This document shows positions 26,839-37,954 of a stretch of 64,000 nt of DNA, piece after piece; position 1 is the stretch's first letter, and each line of letters opens with the position of its first letter. This DNA comes from Liolophura sinensis (lineage: Eukaryota > Mollusca > Polyplacophora > Chitonida > Chitonidae). A program made the position numbers and the translations under genes. Under the pieces are notes generated by a model, which had not been told where the DNA came from, did not search any database, and worked only from the letters and a program-made list of their open reading frames with translations. The stretch covers positions 13,839,704-13,903,703 of the forward strand of contig NC_088304.1 of assembly GCF_032854445.1 (NCBI RefSeq), in the 5' to 3' direction.

Positions 26839-29211
26839 AAAGGTCATAAAGGACTTATGTATTGGGTACATACATGTAGATGTATGTATGCATGTATGTG
26901 TGTATTTGTGTGTGTATGTATGTATGTATATATGTGTGTATGTATGTTGGAATGTATATATGTATGTATGTAGCTGTTTTACTCAGTTCAGAATGTTTAT
27001 TGCAAACTTGGTAGAAAACTTGGCACCACCTTAACAGTACATGTACTGTTATTTGGCACAGAGTCAAATAATCTGGGCACAATAGGAGCTTTTGTGATAT
27101 CTGTTAAACCAAGCTGATGAGAAACCGGAGCTATTGGTTTGGCTAGTGTGTATACTTGAGGTGATTAGCACATTAAACAGTCTATAACCTAATTAGTTCA
27201 CCAATACCTTTTTATCCACTGTATGCCTCACACAAAACTTGGAACAAACAAATATTTGACAACTTTAAGAGAGGAACACCAGTATGTAATGAACCAACAG
27301 CACCTGTCATACACGATACACACCGGCCTGCCCATGAAAACTTCACAATGGCAAATTCTGACTTAATTCTGATAGTAATTAACTCAAACTGAATATATCA
27401 CACAAAATGGCCAGTGACCATAAACATCAAATTTGTCCACCCTCATTCTTATAACAGATCCTCTACATTCTATATTAAACTATATTTTTGAGAGCATACA
27501 CTACATCAAAACAGTAACATGGTTACATACAGCACATTTTTGTCAAAAAATCTACGGAATTATTGCTACTATTTTAGAATTGCCCAAATAATTACTTTTC
27601 ACAAAATATCAGCTAAGTTTGTGCACATATAAACATTCAAAATCAGGCAAATAAGTTCCTACAATTCATAATTTAAAAATTGGATTGTAACTTTATCAAA
27701 TTTTAGTATTATTTCAACACTATAAATGCAACAGGTGCAAATCTGATATTTTCCAAAACATATTATCTTGAACTATTCTTGGAAAATACAGAAAAATGAA
27801 TTTGATCAATGAACTAATCACCCCTATATACACGTACATGTAGGTCTAGCCTCTTTCAGTAATAACCCACTATAATTTTTGCCACGCTTACATCAGTACA
27901 AACAATAATACTGATTTGTCCTTAGGTGTAAATATTTTTCCATGAGCAGTGTTAAAGCTGTTGGTGATTGAATTCTGGAGGGGTTTAGTCTCCAGGTAAA
28001 CTGTTACCTGTACACACCTGTAATCAGGCTTAACCACCATTCCTGACCTTCTGCTACTGACTTGAGCAGGTCAATTTACAAATTTACCCTGGAAAAGCAC
28101 CCAGAGAATCACTGTATTTCAACTATAGTTTAGCATTTTTCTTGTGATACATTTTGTTTGATTCTGGTTGATTCATCCACATTACAGGGCCACTAGCTAG
28201 TTTTTTGTAAAGTTTGGCTATTTTCTTATCAGAAAGTGTGGGCATCAGGTGACCTATAATATTAAACCTCTTAATATGTGCTATTAAAGTGGAGTTTTAC
28301 ATGCCAAGCTGAAAAGGAGACACCACAGAAAGAAATTCAGAATTTTTGAGTTGGTTCAGCCAAATTCAAAAACTAAACCTCCTGGGTCTGTATCTTCAGA
28401 AAAAAGTCAATTACGACAATTATAAGAAGAAATCCATCAATGGTCTAAACTCTCTGCTCATTGAGATAACATGCATATGAGGCCGCACAAGATTTCCACA
28501 ATGCAACGTTCGCTTGTGGATCGCACTTGTGAACAATATGATAAATTGAAAGCCAATTATAAGTCTAGTAAACCAAAATACAACCTTCCTTTTCTATCCA
28601 TGATGTAAAAGTATTTGTTATTCCCAACGATCTATACAGAAGAATTGAAGTTGCGTAAGCTAATAAGCCGCATAATTGCTTTATAATGACACGTCTGGAT
28701 CAGAATGACATTTGAAGTTTGACCATCGTGCGTCGTCTAGAAAACAAGGGGAGGTAACCCACTCAAAAAAGTCAGTCTTCAACCATGGTTCAAAACAAAA
28801 AAGGGACTTGAGTGAGTTAATGGTCAAAGGGAAACCCTGGACAAAACTGATCAATCGATCATTCACTCAAATCCAGGTACATGTCAGTAGACATCTGAAA
28901 GTCTCAACTTCATGTAGATAACGTCTGAAATAACAACACAATTTTCTCGTCGTCGGCGTTAAGGTGAAAAACAAGTCCACCATATACCAAGGCGGCGTAT
29001 GATTCAGTATGAGATGTCATGGTGATTAGGCCGGCGTAATGTTATGATCCCTTTGAGAAACAGTGCCCAGGTCTGCTCAAAATCTGACTCGGGTATATGT
29101 ATAAACAGGCTGCTGGTACCTGGTCACCAACTTCTAATAAACCCCTTGGATAATAATTTACCTCGACTCTTCATTTTATTTCCTGAGTATCAACCAAAGC
29201 CAAAGGCCACT

Positions 29212-29312
29212 ATATTTATTTATTTATTGATGTCACTGGTGTTTTACGCTGTACTCAAGAATATTTCACGTATATAACGGCAGCCGGCATTATGGTGCAA
29301 GGAAACCAGAAA
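29212..29312 (-). mobile_element. SINE-A fragment (antisense)
   Basis: Tail TTTATTTATTTATTG, then GGTGTTTTACGCTGTACTCA to GGCATTATGGTGCAAGGAAA. Confidence 0.8.
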
Positions 29313-29349
29313 AAGGCCACTATAAGGAAAAAAGCCTGACACATGTACA

Positions 29350-29835
29350 TGTAGCTTGAGAATGCATACACCTGAGAAATTATGAAACCTTTTTGCAACT
29401 AATTCACCATAACTGTATACACCTGAGAACTTATGAAACCTTTTTGCAACTAATTCACCATAAATGTATACACCTGAGAACTCATGAAACCTTTTTGCAA
29501 CTAATTCACCATAAATGTATACACCTGAGAACTTATGAAACCTTTTTGCAACTAATTCACCATAACTGTATACACCTGAGAACTCATGAAACCTTTTTGC
29601 AACTAATTCACCATAAATGTATACACCTGAAAACTTATGAAACCTTTTTGCAACTAATTCACCATAAATGTATACACCTGAAAACTTATGAAACCTTTTT
29701 GCAACTAGTTCACCATAAATGTATACACCTGAAAACTTATGAAACCTTTTTGCAACTAATTCACCATAAATGTATACACCTAAGAGCACATGTAACCTTT
29801 TTGCAACTAATTCATCATAAATGTTGCAAAAAGAT
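29350..29835. repeat. 51-bp minisatellite, about nine units
   Basis: Units of CTTTTTGCAACTAATTCACC plus ATAAATGTATACACCTGAGA and ACTTATGAAAC. Because 51 is divisible by three, frames of 181 (minus) and 149 (plus) codons stay open. They are 17-residue repeats without gene context and are not annotated as proteins. Confidence 0.95.
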
Positions 29836-30350
29836 TACATGAGCTCACCTTTCTGCAACAAATGCACCATAAATGCCAAACACAGTCTATACAGAAGAAT
29901 TAAATGTTTGTGTTGTTACATGTAACAAATAAAGAATATTTGTGCAATGGTCAAGGTGTTTGACAATCCAGAGTCATAACCTTGGCAGAAATTTAGGTCA
30001 TACAATATGGTTTAATGGTGTGAAATGTATTAGACTGCAATTAGGGACATCGTCAAGTAACACGGATGTGAACGTAATGCAACAAACAACAGTTTATGAA
30101 TCTGAAATCATGAATATTTTCACGATTTTTTATGATTTCTTCATGATGACCAGAGCTCAATCTGAGGTCTGTGCATCATTTTTATTTCGAGCTCTTGAAA
30201 CAAATAAATCCCCAAACACTGTGTCTCATAATGTATTAAATCACAAGACTCGTGACTCCTTCATGTATATATTCAGAGTTCCCCTTGTACTAACTGATTC
30301 AAAACTGATATGTGTTCCTACTTATATGATGTACATATGAATTAATTCAA
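29836..30350. other. Start of intron after the coiled-coil exon
   Basis: The plus-strand frame 29942-30340 (132 codons) has no motif and lies antisense to the intron. I see no second exon here. Confidence 0.5.
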
Positions 30351-30356
30351 ACTTAC

Positions 30357-31331
30357 CTTACTGCTGTTTGGTCTCTTTGCTGATTCTGTATCCGACGAAT
30401 CCTCTATAGTAAACGTGTGATTGGTTGACAGTGATTTGGTGTGCAGAAGTGCAGATTCAATGTTCGCTTTTTCTTGCCTCGTTAGAACTTTGTCAGAACT
30501 TCTCCCTCGGGCTGTTTCAGACTTCACCCGCCTCTCAGTAGGTTGAGTTTCTGAAGAGGAGCTCTCTGTTTTTTGGAGGAGCTTTTCTTTGATTTTCATT
30601 TCGTGTAGATCCCGTAAAACAGCGATCTTGGACTCTTGCATGACTCTGCTCAAATCTAGGTCATGTTCTTCACGCATTCGTTTGATTTCAGCGTCTTTCA
30701 CATTATCCGAAGCGCATTTCTCCTTGTACTTTTTTTCTAGCTCCTTGTTTGTCAATTTCACAGATTCTAACTCTGACTTCAGAGATTCCACCAGATCTTC
30801 ATCTTGATCGTACGACACAGAGTTCTCACGACTGAGCGAAATCTTCTGAAGCTCCAGGGCCACTCGCACAGCATCTTCTTTCTCCTGAGCGAAATGGGTC
30901 TGCATATTTTTCACTTCCTCGTCTTTATAGCGCAAGACCTGTCGAAGCTCCAAATCTTTCTCTTTCGAAAGCCCCTCTTTCATCGTAGCCACTTTTTTCT
31001 CCATGTCTGCTTTCAACTTATTTTCAAGACTTTCGAGTTTCCTAGACCATTCTCTTTCGTACATTGTCTTAAGATGACGACTACCTTGCTCGCGCTCAGA
31101 GATGTACTGTCTATTCCGTGCTCTTTCCAACTCCAACTCCTTTTTCATGCGGGAAAGTTTATTTCGCATGTCGTCAAGGGTTACCGCTCTGTGACCTCCC
31201 TCTGACTTTGCCGGGCTTGCCACGCGCTTGTAGTCTCGCTGAGGGTAGTTATCAAACAAGGCAATGTCGTAAGGTAGACGCCCACTTGCATACCCACTGG
31301 CTGTTACCTCCATGGCATCGCTGCGGAGCAT
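30357..31331 (-). CDS. First coding exon of a coiled-coil protein (possibly JAKMIP-like), 325 codons
   Basis: Open frame from ATG at 31331 to a perfect AAG|GTAAGT donor (intron GT at 30356-30355), phase 0. An in-frame TAA at 31361-31359 and a pyrimidine-rich TTGTTCCAG acceptor near 31386 fix this as the first coding exon. The second Met (residue 7) is an alternative start. Residues 1-50 are non-helical. Residues ~51-165 and ~178-255 are strongly charged and heptad-like (MRNKLSRMKKELELERARNR, ELEKKYKEK), typical of parallel coiled coil. A Ser-rich linker follows (~256-282), then RQEKANIESALL. Spacing of helices and the phrase ERARNRQYISE loosely recall JAKMIP (microtubule and JAK binding) proteins, but golgin- or RIM-BP-type coiled coils cannot be excluded. 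Later exons should lie below 30350; none was identified with confidence. Confidence 0.85.
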
Positions 31332-31358
31332 CGTGGGAAATGCACCCAGTTCTTCCGC

Positions 31359-31376
31359 TTAGCCCTCAGTTACCAT
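31359..31376 (-). promoter_or_regulatory. Five-codon upstream ORF in 5'UTR of coiled-coil gene
   Basis: CACCATGG is an excellent Kozak context and opens MVTEG then TAA. It lies 27 nt before the main ATG and in the same frame. The main ATG (CCCACGATG) has a weaker context. The arrangement would favour reinitiation or leaky scanning. This is visible directly; effect on translation is inferred. Confidence 0.5.
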
Positions 31377-31385
31377 GGTGATCTG

Positions 31386-31400
31386 GAACAACAAATATAA
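31386..31400 (-). other. Probable 5'UTR intron acceptor of coiled-coil gene
   Basis: On the minus strand TATTTGTTGTTCCAG precedes ATCACCATGG. The pyrimidine-rich run and CAG suggest a splice acceptor, so the promoter and a non-coding first exon would be further up, possibly in the CpG-richer DNA near 40.7 or 42.7 kb. Confidence 0.45.
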
Positions 31401-31624
31401 AAGTGAACAGCAACCTACATTATTATTCATCAGAATTTTTTAATTTCTTATTTCAATAAATGATCAAGTTTAATCTAACAGATGTTGGGTTTTTAAGTGT
31501 TATTCTGTTAGTCAGTCTGACTTTAGAACAGTCAGTCAGTCAGTCAGTCAGTCTGTCAATCGGCCAGTCAAATTCTCGACATTCTTTTTTGATGACTGAT
31601 TGCTATATTTAATGCTACCCTAAT

Positions 31625-31835
31625 TGCTCAACCCTTTTGCATATGAAAGAGCAACTTTCAATGCAATTAATGCACATTTTTTATTTGATTTTTCGAAGAC
31701 AAAATTACATTGGTTGGTTTGGCCAGATTCAGGGCTTCACAAAGAGTATCATTTTAGCAGTCAACACAGAGTAATACCTTCTGAATATGCTTGAATAAAC
31801 ACCTTGCAAACATGCAGAAAGGTTGGTGAATGACA
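31625..31835 (-). mobile_element. MITE family 1 copy (antisense)
   Basis: Ends CAACCCTTTTGCATATGAAA and AACATGCAGAAAGGTTG form imperfect inverted termini. The body holds ACATTGGTTGGTTTGGCCAG as in the other copies. Confidence 0.8.
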
Positions 31836-32424
31836 ACATATATGTATACTCAAGAATTTATATTTTGAATATTGTTGATGTTTTCAACTTTCGCTTTTAA
31901 GTATTCAGTTCAACTCTTGGATCAACGAGTAAAGCTAGAGACCAGGATCCTCATTCTTTTGAAAAATGCAGAATGCAGTTACATGAGTGGTATTTAATGG
32001 AGTCTGCCATAAAACTGACAACAAGTATTGTAAACAATGACCTACTTGAACACCCAGGTGTTAAACGTTTCTGGACTAGATCATATAAGAAGACTGATAA
32101 GCACTGAGTTTGGCTAGTTGACAACGTGATGACCCTACACACAAAGGAAGCATTTGACAGGTAAAAATGTTGACAGGACATTCCACCCAGGCTGTCAGCT
32201 AGTGACCTAGCAAGTTCAATGTTTGTACAGAATCTTGCATTTGAGTGAGGTTGACTCCAGAGCGCTTGACATTTGAAGTTCTTCAAGGCACAAGGCTCAA
32301 TTGTTCAAACACATACAAAGCATTAAAGTCAGGAATTAATTAACAGCCTGGATTGAAGCTTCCATTTGACACCTGCATATACACCTACACTCAACAAAAT
32401 TAAAAACATGACACAGAGACTTAC

Positions 32425-32650
32425 TGTCTATTCATCAACTTTTTCGCATGTTTGTACGGTGTTTATTCAAGCATATTCTGAAAGCCTTATTCTGTGTTGG
32501 CGGATAAAATTATACTTTTTGCGATGCCTCGTAACTGGCCAATCAAACCAGTGTAGTTTTATTTCCAAAATCAAAGTAAAAACGTACATAAACTGCACTG
32601 AAAGTTGTTCTTGTATATTTGAAAAGTTTGAGGAATTTTCGTACATTTGT
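32425..32650 (+). mobile_element. MITE family 1 copy
   Basis: TCAACTTTTTCGCATGTTTG ... AACTGGCCAATCAAACCAGT ... TGAAAAGTTTGAGG. Same family as 63697-63905. Confidence 0.8.
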
Positions 32651-32734
32651 GTTTTTAGTATATCATAATATAGGATGATATGCTGAACACTCTCACTTCA
32701 TTGTCAAGTCTTGGTCATTAAGTGAACGTATATA

Positions 32735-32910
32735 TGTTAACTTTCAGTGCGGTTTATGCACATTTTTAACTTGATTTTGGAGATACAACTACAATGGTTG
32801 GATTGGCCAGTTTCAGAGCTTCACAAATTTTATCAGTAAGCAAAAAAATAATACCTTAAGAATAAGCTTGAATAAAACCTCACAAACATGCAAAAAGGTT
32901 TAAGAATTAC
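32735..32910 (-). mobile_element. MITE family 1 copy (antisense)
   Basis: ACTTTCAGTGCGGTTTATGC ... GGATTGGCCAGTTTCAGAGC ... CAAACATGCAAAAAGGTTTA. Convergent with the copy 85 bp to its left, so the pair can fold together. Confidence 0.8.
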
Positions 32911-32993
32911 AGTATTCTATATTTTCAGTCTGACCCAACACAACTCATGACAACACAATTTGTATTGGCCTCCAGGCTCAAAACAATATGGTA

Positions 32994-33131
32994 CGTGGGA
33001 AGGTCTGGCAGCAACCTGCGGATGGTTGTGGGTTTCCCCCAGTTTCCTCCCACCATAATGCTGGCTGCCATTGCATAAGTGAAATATTCTTGAATACAAC
33101 GTAAAACACCAATCAAATAAATAAATAAATC
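32994..33131 (+). mobile_element. SINE-A, 5'-truncated
   Basis: GGTCTGGCAGCAACCTGCGG through TTCTTGAATACAACGTAAAA to an AAATAAATAAATAAATC tail. Short deletion in the C-rich segment. Confidence 0.87.
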
Positions 33132-33674
33132 AAAACAATATGGCAGCCACTCCATGAGAGAATGAAGAAGTCCATTTCAAGTAAAAATAATATAAGAATT
33201 CTGGTAGTTCTAATTTTCATCAATCATTAACCACACAATACTTCCATCGCAAGATTCCAATAAACAGGTGTCAAATTTTTAACAAGGGTGCATTTGGAAG
33301 AGACAGCTGTTGTGAAGACTTGACCTAAGTTATAATATTTTTAATACATTGTTTGAACAACTGACTCCATGCAAGTACACATGTACTAAAAATTCACAAC
33401 CTTTATTGCCCGAGGGTTATAGCCTGTTGAATTTGTCTACATTTTAGCACATTTAGCCGTGGAGTTACATATAAAGTTGGTTACACGCTAGAAGCATGGA
33501 TTTGGTAATTTTGTCATGAGTGCCATTAATACCGAAATCAGCTTTCGTTCTAAAAATCCTCTTAGTTCAAAGTTTAGTTTACTTCTGCTCATAATCCGGA
33601 TTTAGGTTATCATAAAGTACAAGAAACTTAACTTTACGTGATGTAATACAGCACTAAGATTCAATTAACCTTTC

Positions 33675-33905
33675 TGTCAAGGTACATGTACTGTAATTTG
33701 CATGTTTGCAAAGTGTTAATTTAAACATAGTCTGAAGGCATTCTTCTTTGTAGACTGTAATAATTATACTTTTTGTGAAGCCCGGGAAATGGCCAATCCA
33801 ACCAATGTAGTTTTGTCTTCAAACTCAAATTACAACTGTGCATAAATTGCTCTGAAATTTGCTCTTTCACATGTGAAAAGGTTCAGGGATTAGGGTGCTG
33901 TAGGT
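33675..33905 (+). mobile_element. MITE family 1 copy
   Basis: TTTGCATGTTTGCAAAGTG ... AAATGGCCAATCCAACCAAT ... CTTTCACATGTGAAAAGGTT. Confidence 0.8.
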
Positions 33906-34844
33906 TACAAACTAATACTGGTACATACATGTAAATAGATGACCCAGACTACTGTACACTGTCTAAATTATAATAAATGTACACTAAATATACTGTATTT
34001 CAACTAAAGTTTATTTCAGCTAAAGTTTAGCATTGTTTAGCATTGATGCAGCTGCGAAATCTATAAGCACAGACAAACATGAGGTTCTTTGATATTTCAC
34101 ACAGTCAGATCCAAATGTATGTTGAATCAATGTTTCAATAATTTGACAGCTGACAGTCAGACAGTTAACACAGTTGTTATTCTGTATTTATATAGGTCTC
34201 TGACATACATATTGTAAGCGGAATGATATGCATAATACAACAGTTTATAATATTACCCACCAGTACTTCACCCAAATCACAGAAGTGAGTATTGCGGATA
34301 TATAAGAGAAAAATTCAAAGCGAACCAACCCTTGGCCTTGGGCAAATAACTGACAAACTTTTCATCATGCAACGCAAATATGTTCACTTGTGGAGTGAGA
34401 TCAAAAGATTATACCCAATGCTGCGAGTCAACTGATCTCCAACTAAACTTCATGTAAGACAACCTGAATCACTCAATGTCTTAATGAACTAACCCCAAGC
34501 TACTTGTCCAGCCAGTTTACCTACACATCAACTGTCTATCAAAATAACCTTCCATGTACAACATCCATGGACCTCAGTCCTCCAAAACCTAGAACTAATG
34601 CCCTTAAATATTCTTTTAGATATTTTGGGGTGACACTGTGGAACCTGACTCCCTATTCATGTTGAAAAATTACAGAATGTCAATGTTTTCAAAAAAAAAA
34701 AATTTGAAGTTTTTATTATGTTAAAATATGCCTCTGTTGATCAAATATAGAATTTTCAATGTTGCACTATGCTGTATATGGTCGGTGATCACCTATCAGG
34801 TTCATCTATGTTTCATATATATTGTATGTATATGTAAATAACTT

Positions 34845-34940
34845 TTTGATTTGATTTGATTGGTGTTTTACGCCGTACTCAAGAATATTTCACTTATATG
34901 ACGGTGGTCAGCATTATGGTGGGAGGAAACCGGGCAGAGA
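34845..34940 (-). mobile_element. SINE-A fragment (antisense)
   Basis: GATTTGATTGGTGTTTTACG through CAGCATTATGGTGGGAGGAA to GGGCAGAGA, head side missing. Confidence 0.85.
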
Positions 34941-35387
34941 ATACCTTTTTGTGTAAATTCATGTAAGAAGTGTTAGGCAACCTTTGTGGACATTAATTTA
35001 CTGATCACCTGTCTCACCATTTTCCAGAGTTTCCACATAAACTCTTTTCCTTAGGAACTTCTCAAGTTCACAAACGTTCAGCACCTCAATTTTTTCCAAA
35101 TGTTCGTCTAGTCTGAATTACTTTTTATGAAAGTTTTTTTTCTGATGCCCGTGTTACAGTAGATGTGGTCGAAAATAGTTGCCTAACATTTTTGACAGGC
35201 CACATGATACAATTAGACATTTTTTACCTTTATCGATTCGAACTAGAAACTCCCATTACATGCAGTTGCGGGATAGGTTTGCTTTGCAAATAAAGGTAAC
35301 ATTTAAGTGTAAGCTGCAGTCGTACATGATCCATCAAGAGTTGGGTTTGAACTCACGACTCTAGACCAAGGGTAAATGAATTAAATT

Positions 35388-35535
35388 GATTGATTTATTT
35401 CTTTTAACTATTTGACTGGTGATTTATGCCATACGTAACAATTTTTCACTTTGACATATCTGGCAACGAATAACATTATGGTGTGAGGAAACCGGAGAGA
35501 GAACGGCGGAGAAGCCCACGACCATCCGCTGGTTT
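35388..35535 (-). mobile_element. SINE-A, strongly diverged (antisense)
   Basis: TTTGACTGGTGATTTATGCC ... AACATTATGGTGTGAGGAAA ... CCCACGACCATCCGCTGGTT; many substitutions suggest an old insertion. Confidence 0.75.
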
Positions 35536-35689
35536 AATCTGGATTAGATCAGCATTCGCTGTACTTGAGGACAACTCAGCAAACTGTTGTCCAGTTTACA
35601 AGTGCATGTAGTATGCAATGTCACATTGATTTTCACTTCAATGTCTGTATTTAATATTACCGAATTATTGGGATGACTGCATTTGACTT

Positions 35690-35900
35690 GAAAAATTGCC
35701 ATAAAGGTGCATTTTTAGAGGCAAATAAAGGCGACAAAATATCACGTTTGTTGCCGAAACTTACATTTTCCAGCAGGATATCATCTTACCTTATAAAAAA
35801 CACTCTTCAGAAAAGTTTTCTATGATCAATAAAACTCTCAGAATCGGGCAAAATGAGTAACTTTGTCACAGAAAACATTTCAGGTCAAACAGAGTGTATG
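35690..35900 (+). mobile_element. MITE family 2 copy
   Basis: Termini TTTGACTTGAAAAATTGCC and ACATTTCAGGTCAAA are inverted. The body has AGCAGGATATCATCTTACCT and TCAATAAAACTCTCAGAAT. Confidence 0.75.
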
Positions 35901-36012
35901 TGAACTATCCCTTCCCAGCCAACACATACCAAAACATAATACACATATATACAGTAATGCACCAAAAATAAACATAAAATACAAACAATTAGAGCCTAAG
36001 CCCCACTTACTG

Positions 36013-36205
36013 CTAAAATAAACATGACCTATTATTGCAAGGTATTTCTAATGTTACATACATGTACCTCCATGACCTATTATTGCAAGGTATTTCTAAT
36101 GTTATATGCATGTACCTCCATGACCTATTATTGCAAGGTATTTCTTATGTTATATACATGTACCTCCATGACCCATTATTGCAAGGTATTTCTAATGTTA
36201 TAACC
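36013..36205. repeat. 48-bp minisatellite, four units
   Basis: CATGACCTATTATTGCAAGG plus TATTTCTAATGTTATATACA and TGTACCTC. Period divisible by three, so the frame stays open. Confidence 0.95.
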
Positions 36206-36513
36206 GTGTACCATGGCCTATGCATGCAAGATGGCTGCAGTTTTATGTAAACCAGTTGACCACAGAGACACGTAAGACCTACACATAAAATGTAGGATGT
36301 CTGTGATTTGTCTTTGCACACTGGACATTACTAAGTACATGTGGGAGCATTCATGATCCAAACTTGGAAACAACTCAAGACAGTACATGTGTATAACAAC
36401 AAGACAATAAAATATGATACTTTCTTTCCAGTTAAAAACTGGATTTAAATTTAACTCCACTTAAGAACATCTAGAACCTAATAATTTTATTCTACACAAG
36501 TACAATAAACATG

Positions 36514-36567
<54 letters not shown>

Positions 36568-36637
36568 GACTTTTACCTGAGAAATACAAACTATTATACC
36601 ACAGTTTTACATATTCATGCATATTCATGTATATAAC

Positions 36638-36751
36638 ACGGTTGTGGGTTTCCCCTGGGTTCTGCCCGGTTTCCTCTCACCATAATGCTGGTTGTATAAG
36701 TGAAATATTCTTAAGTACAGCATAAAACACCAACCACACGAATAAATAAAT
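36638..36751 (+). mobile_element. SINE-A, 5'-truncated
   Basis: GTTGTGGGTTTCCCCTGGGT ... TAAGTGAAATATTCTTAAGT, tail AATAAATAAATC. A short internal deletion removes GCCGCCGTC. Confidence 0.85.
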
Positions 36752-37691
36752 CAGTATATGACATCTTTGTGAAACTGGGTCCTGATCTCTACCTACACTA
36801 CATTACAGCTGCACAACTGTTGCGCTCAAATTTTAACATCAGCTGATGTCATGAATCAGTCAGTGTAGTGGAGCTCGGCTGTTTTAGCTAGAAACTCAAC
36901 CTTTGCGTGTACCTGTTGAATTTCCCCTTGCGCTGCAAATGCATGTAATCCTTTCACTGACCAAACTTCGGTCAAGGTTTGAAGGGTTTTGTGCCAAAAT
37001 CCTGTAGTCTTCATCGTAATTTGAATTGGACGCATTTCATGGCTTAAGCCGATCCATGAATTCTCCAGGTTTTCTCTCCGTGATTTGCTCCCTTCAATTT
37101 GCAAGGCATATTGATGTCAGGCTAACATGAACCATGAGCACGGCCAACAGCTGCGCTGTACAGAATTGACCCTACTGATATATAAATATTGATCCCTCCT
37201 TAGTCACTCAGACACATTCTTTTATTTGAGCTGTATCAATCTGCAAGCTCCCTACTCCTTTCGTATTACGTCTCTTTGAATATTCACTCAGTTCTGGAAT
37301 ATGCGGACATAGATCTGTGCTTGGAATACTATTATATCATTAGGAAATAAAAAAAATCAATAATGCAAAAAAATAAGAAATTTATGCAAAAACTTTGAAT
37401 ATGATATCTAGGTAATGTAATTAAAAATGGATTTTTTTTAACACTGCAGATAAGTCATTATAGAAAGGGGTGTAACTCTACTGACAGAAATTATGCATTG
37501 TAACAAATCATTGTTAACGAGCTACTACAGTGTGAAGGCTTGTATGTCTCAAAGGCAAGGTCAAATGATAAGGACCGACATTTGCTTTCCTAAATTGTAC
37601 AAAAATTGCAATGTATTAACACTGCTGCTGTTAGTTTCGGAGGATGACACGGAAACAAAAGTTTTCTCTCGCTTCCAATAGTGGCCTGGTG

Positions 37692-37776
37692 TGACGTCAT
37701 GCAAGAACACTTGGCATCAGCCATCGTTGGCGTATGGTAATAGATGACGTCATACTCTCAAATGTGCATCACGTCA
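37692..37776. promoter_or_regulatory. Cluster of CRE/ATF-type sites
   Basis: Perfect TGACGTCA palindromes at 37692-37699 and 37745-37752, and TCACGTCA at 37769-37776. Sites are visible; regulatory use is inference and no transcript start is assigned. Confidence 0.35.
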
Positions 37777-37954
37777 TTCCAGCATAACTGCCTTACTTGA
37801 GATCACATCTACCCGTTTCATCGTCACAAAAGGAATATTATCACGTTACATCAAGAAAATTTCACAGAAACTGCCAAAGATTTTGTTTCTGAGGACTCTT
37901 CACTCACTGGGGGTTAGACAGTGTTACTCATCGTAAATCTTTTTGATCCATGAT

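Larger units (their letters stand above)
22882..29211. other. Non-coding with microsatellites and fold-back elements
   Basis: AAT run (23755-23775), C runs (24614-24646, 26445-26468), A-rich tract (25420-25460), GTAT microsatellite (26878-26972) and two fold-back elements (26189-26363, 26694-26838). CpGs are somewhat denser at 28440-29050, where frames on both strands (28681-28921) overlap without recognisable motif. No gene supported. Confidence 0.45.
31386..36012. other. Upstream (5' intron) region with MITE cluster
   Basis: Contains a GTCA microsatellite (31531-31553), four MITE family 1 copies, SINE-A fragments at 32994, 34845 and 35388, and a MITE family 2 copy at 35690. No open frame looks coding. 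Confidence 0.5.
36206..37949. other. Non-coding; TA run, SINE fragment, CRE-type sites
   Basis: TA run 36516-36564, SINE-A fragment 36638-36751, an unassigned minus-strand frame at 36856-37115 (see findings), and three CRE-like sites at 37692-37776. Confidence 0.45.

Noticed and set aside
29350-29835. Repeat array resembling a CRISPR
   Set aside because: Units abut with no unique spacers and the genome is eukaryotic.
29244-29842. Long open frames on both strands (181 and 149 codons)
   Set aside because: They are 17-residue reiterations of a 51-bp minisatellite, with no start or splice context.
29942-30340. 132-codon plus-strand frame antisense to the coiled-coil gene's intron
   Set aside because: No motif and no promoter or splice evidence.
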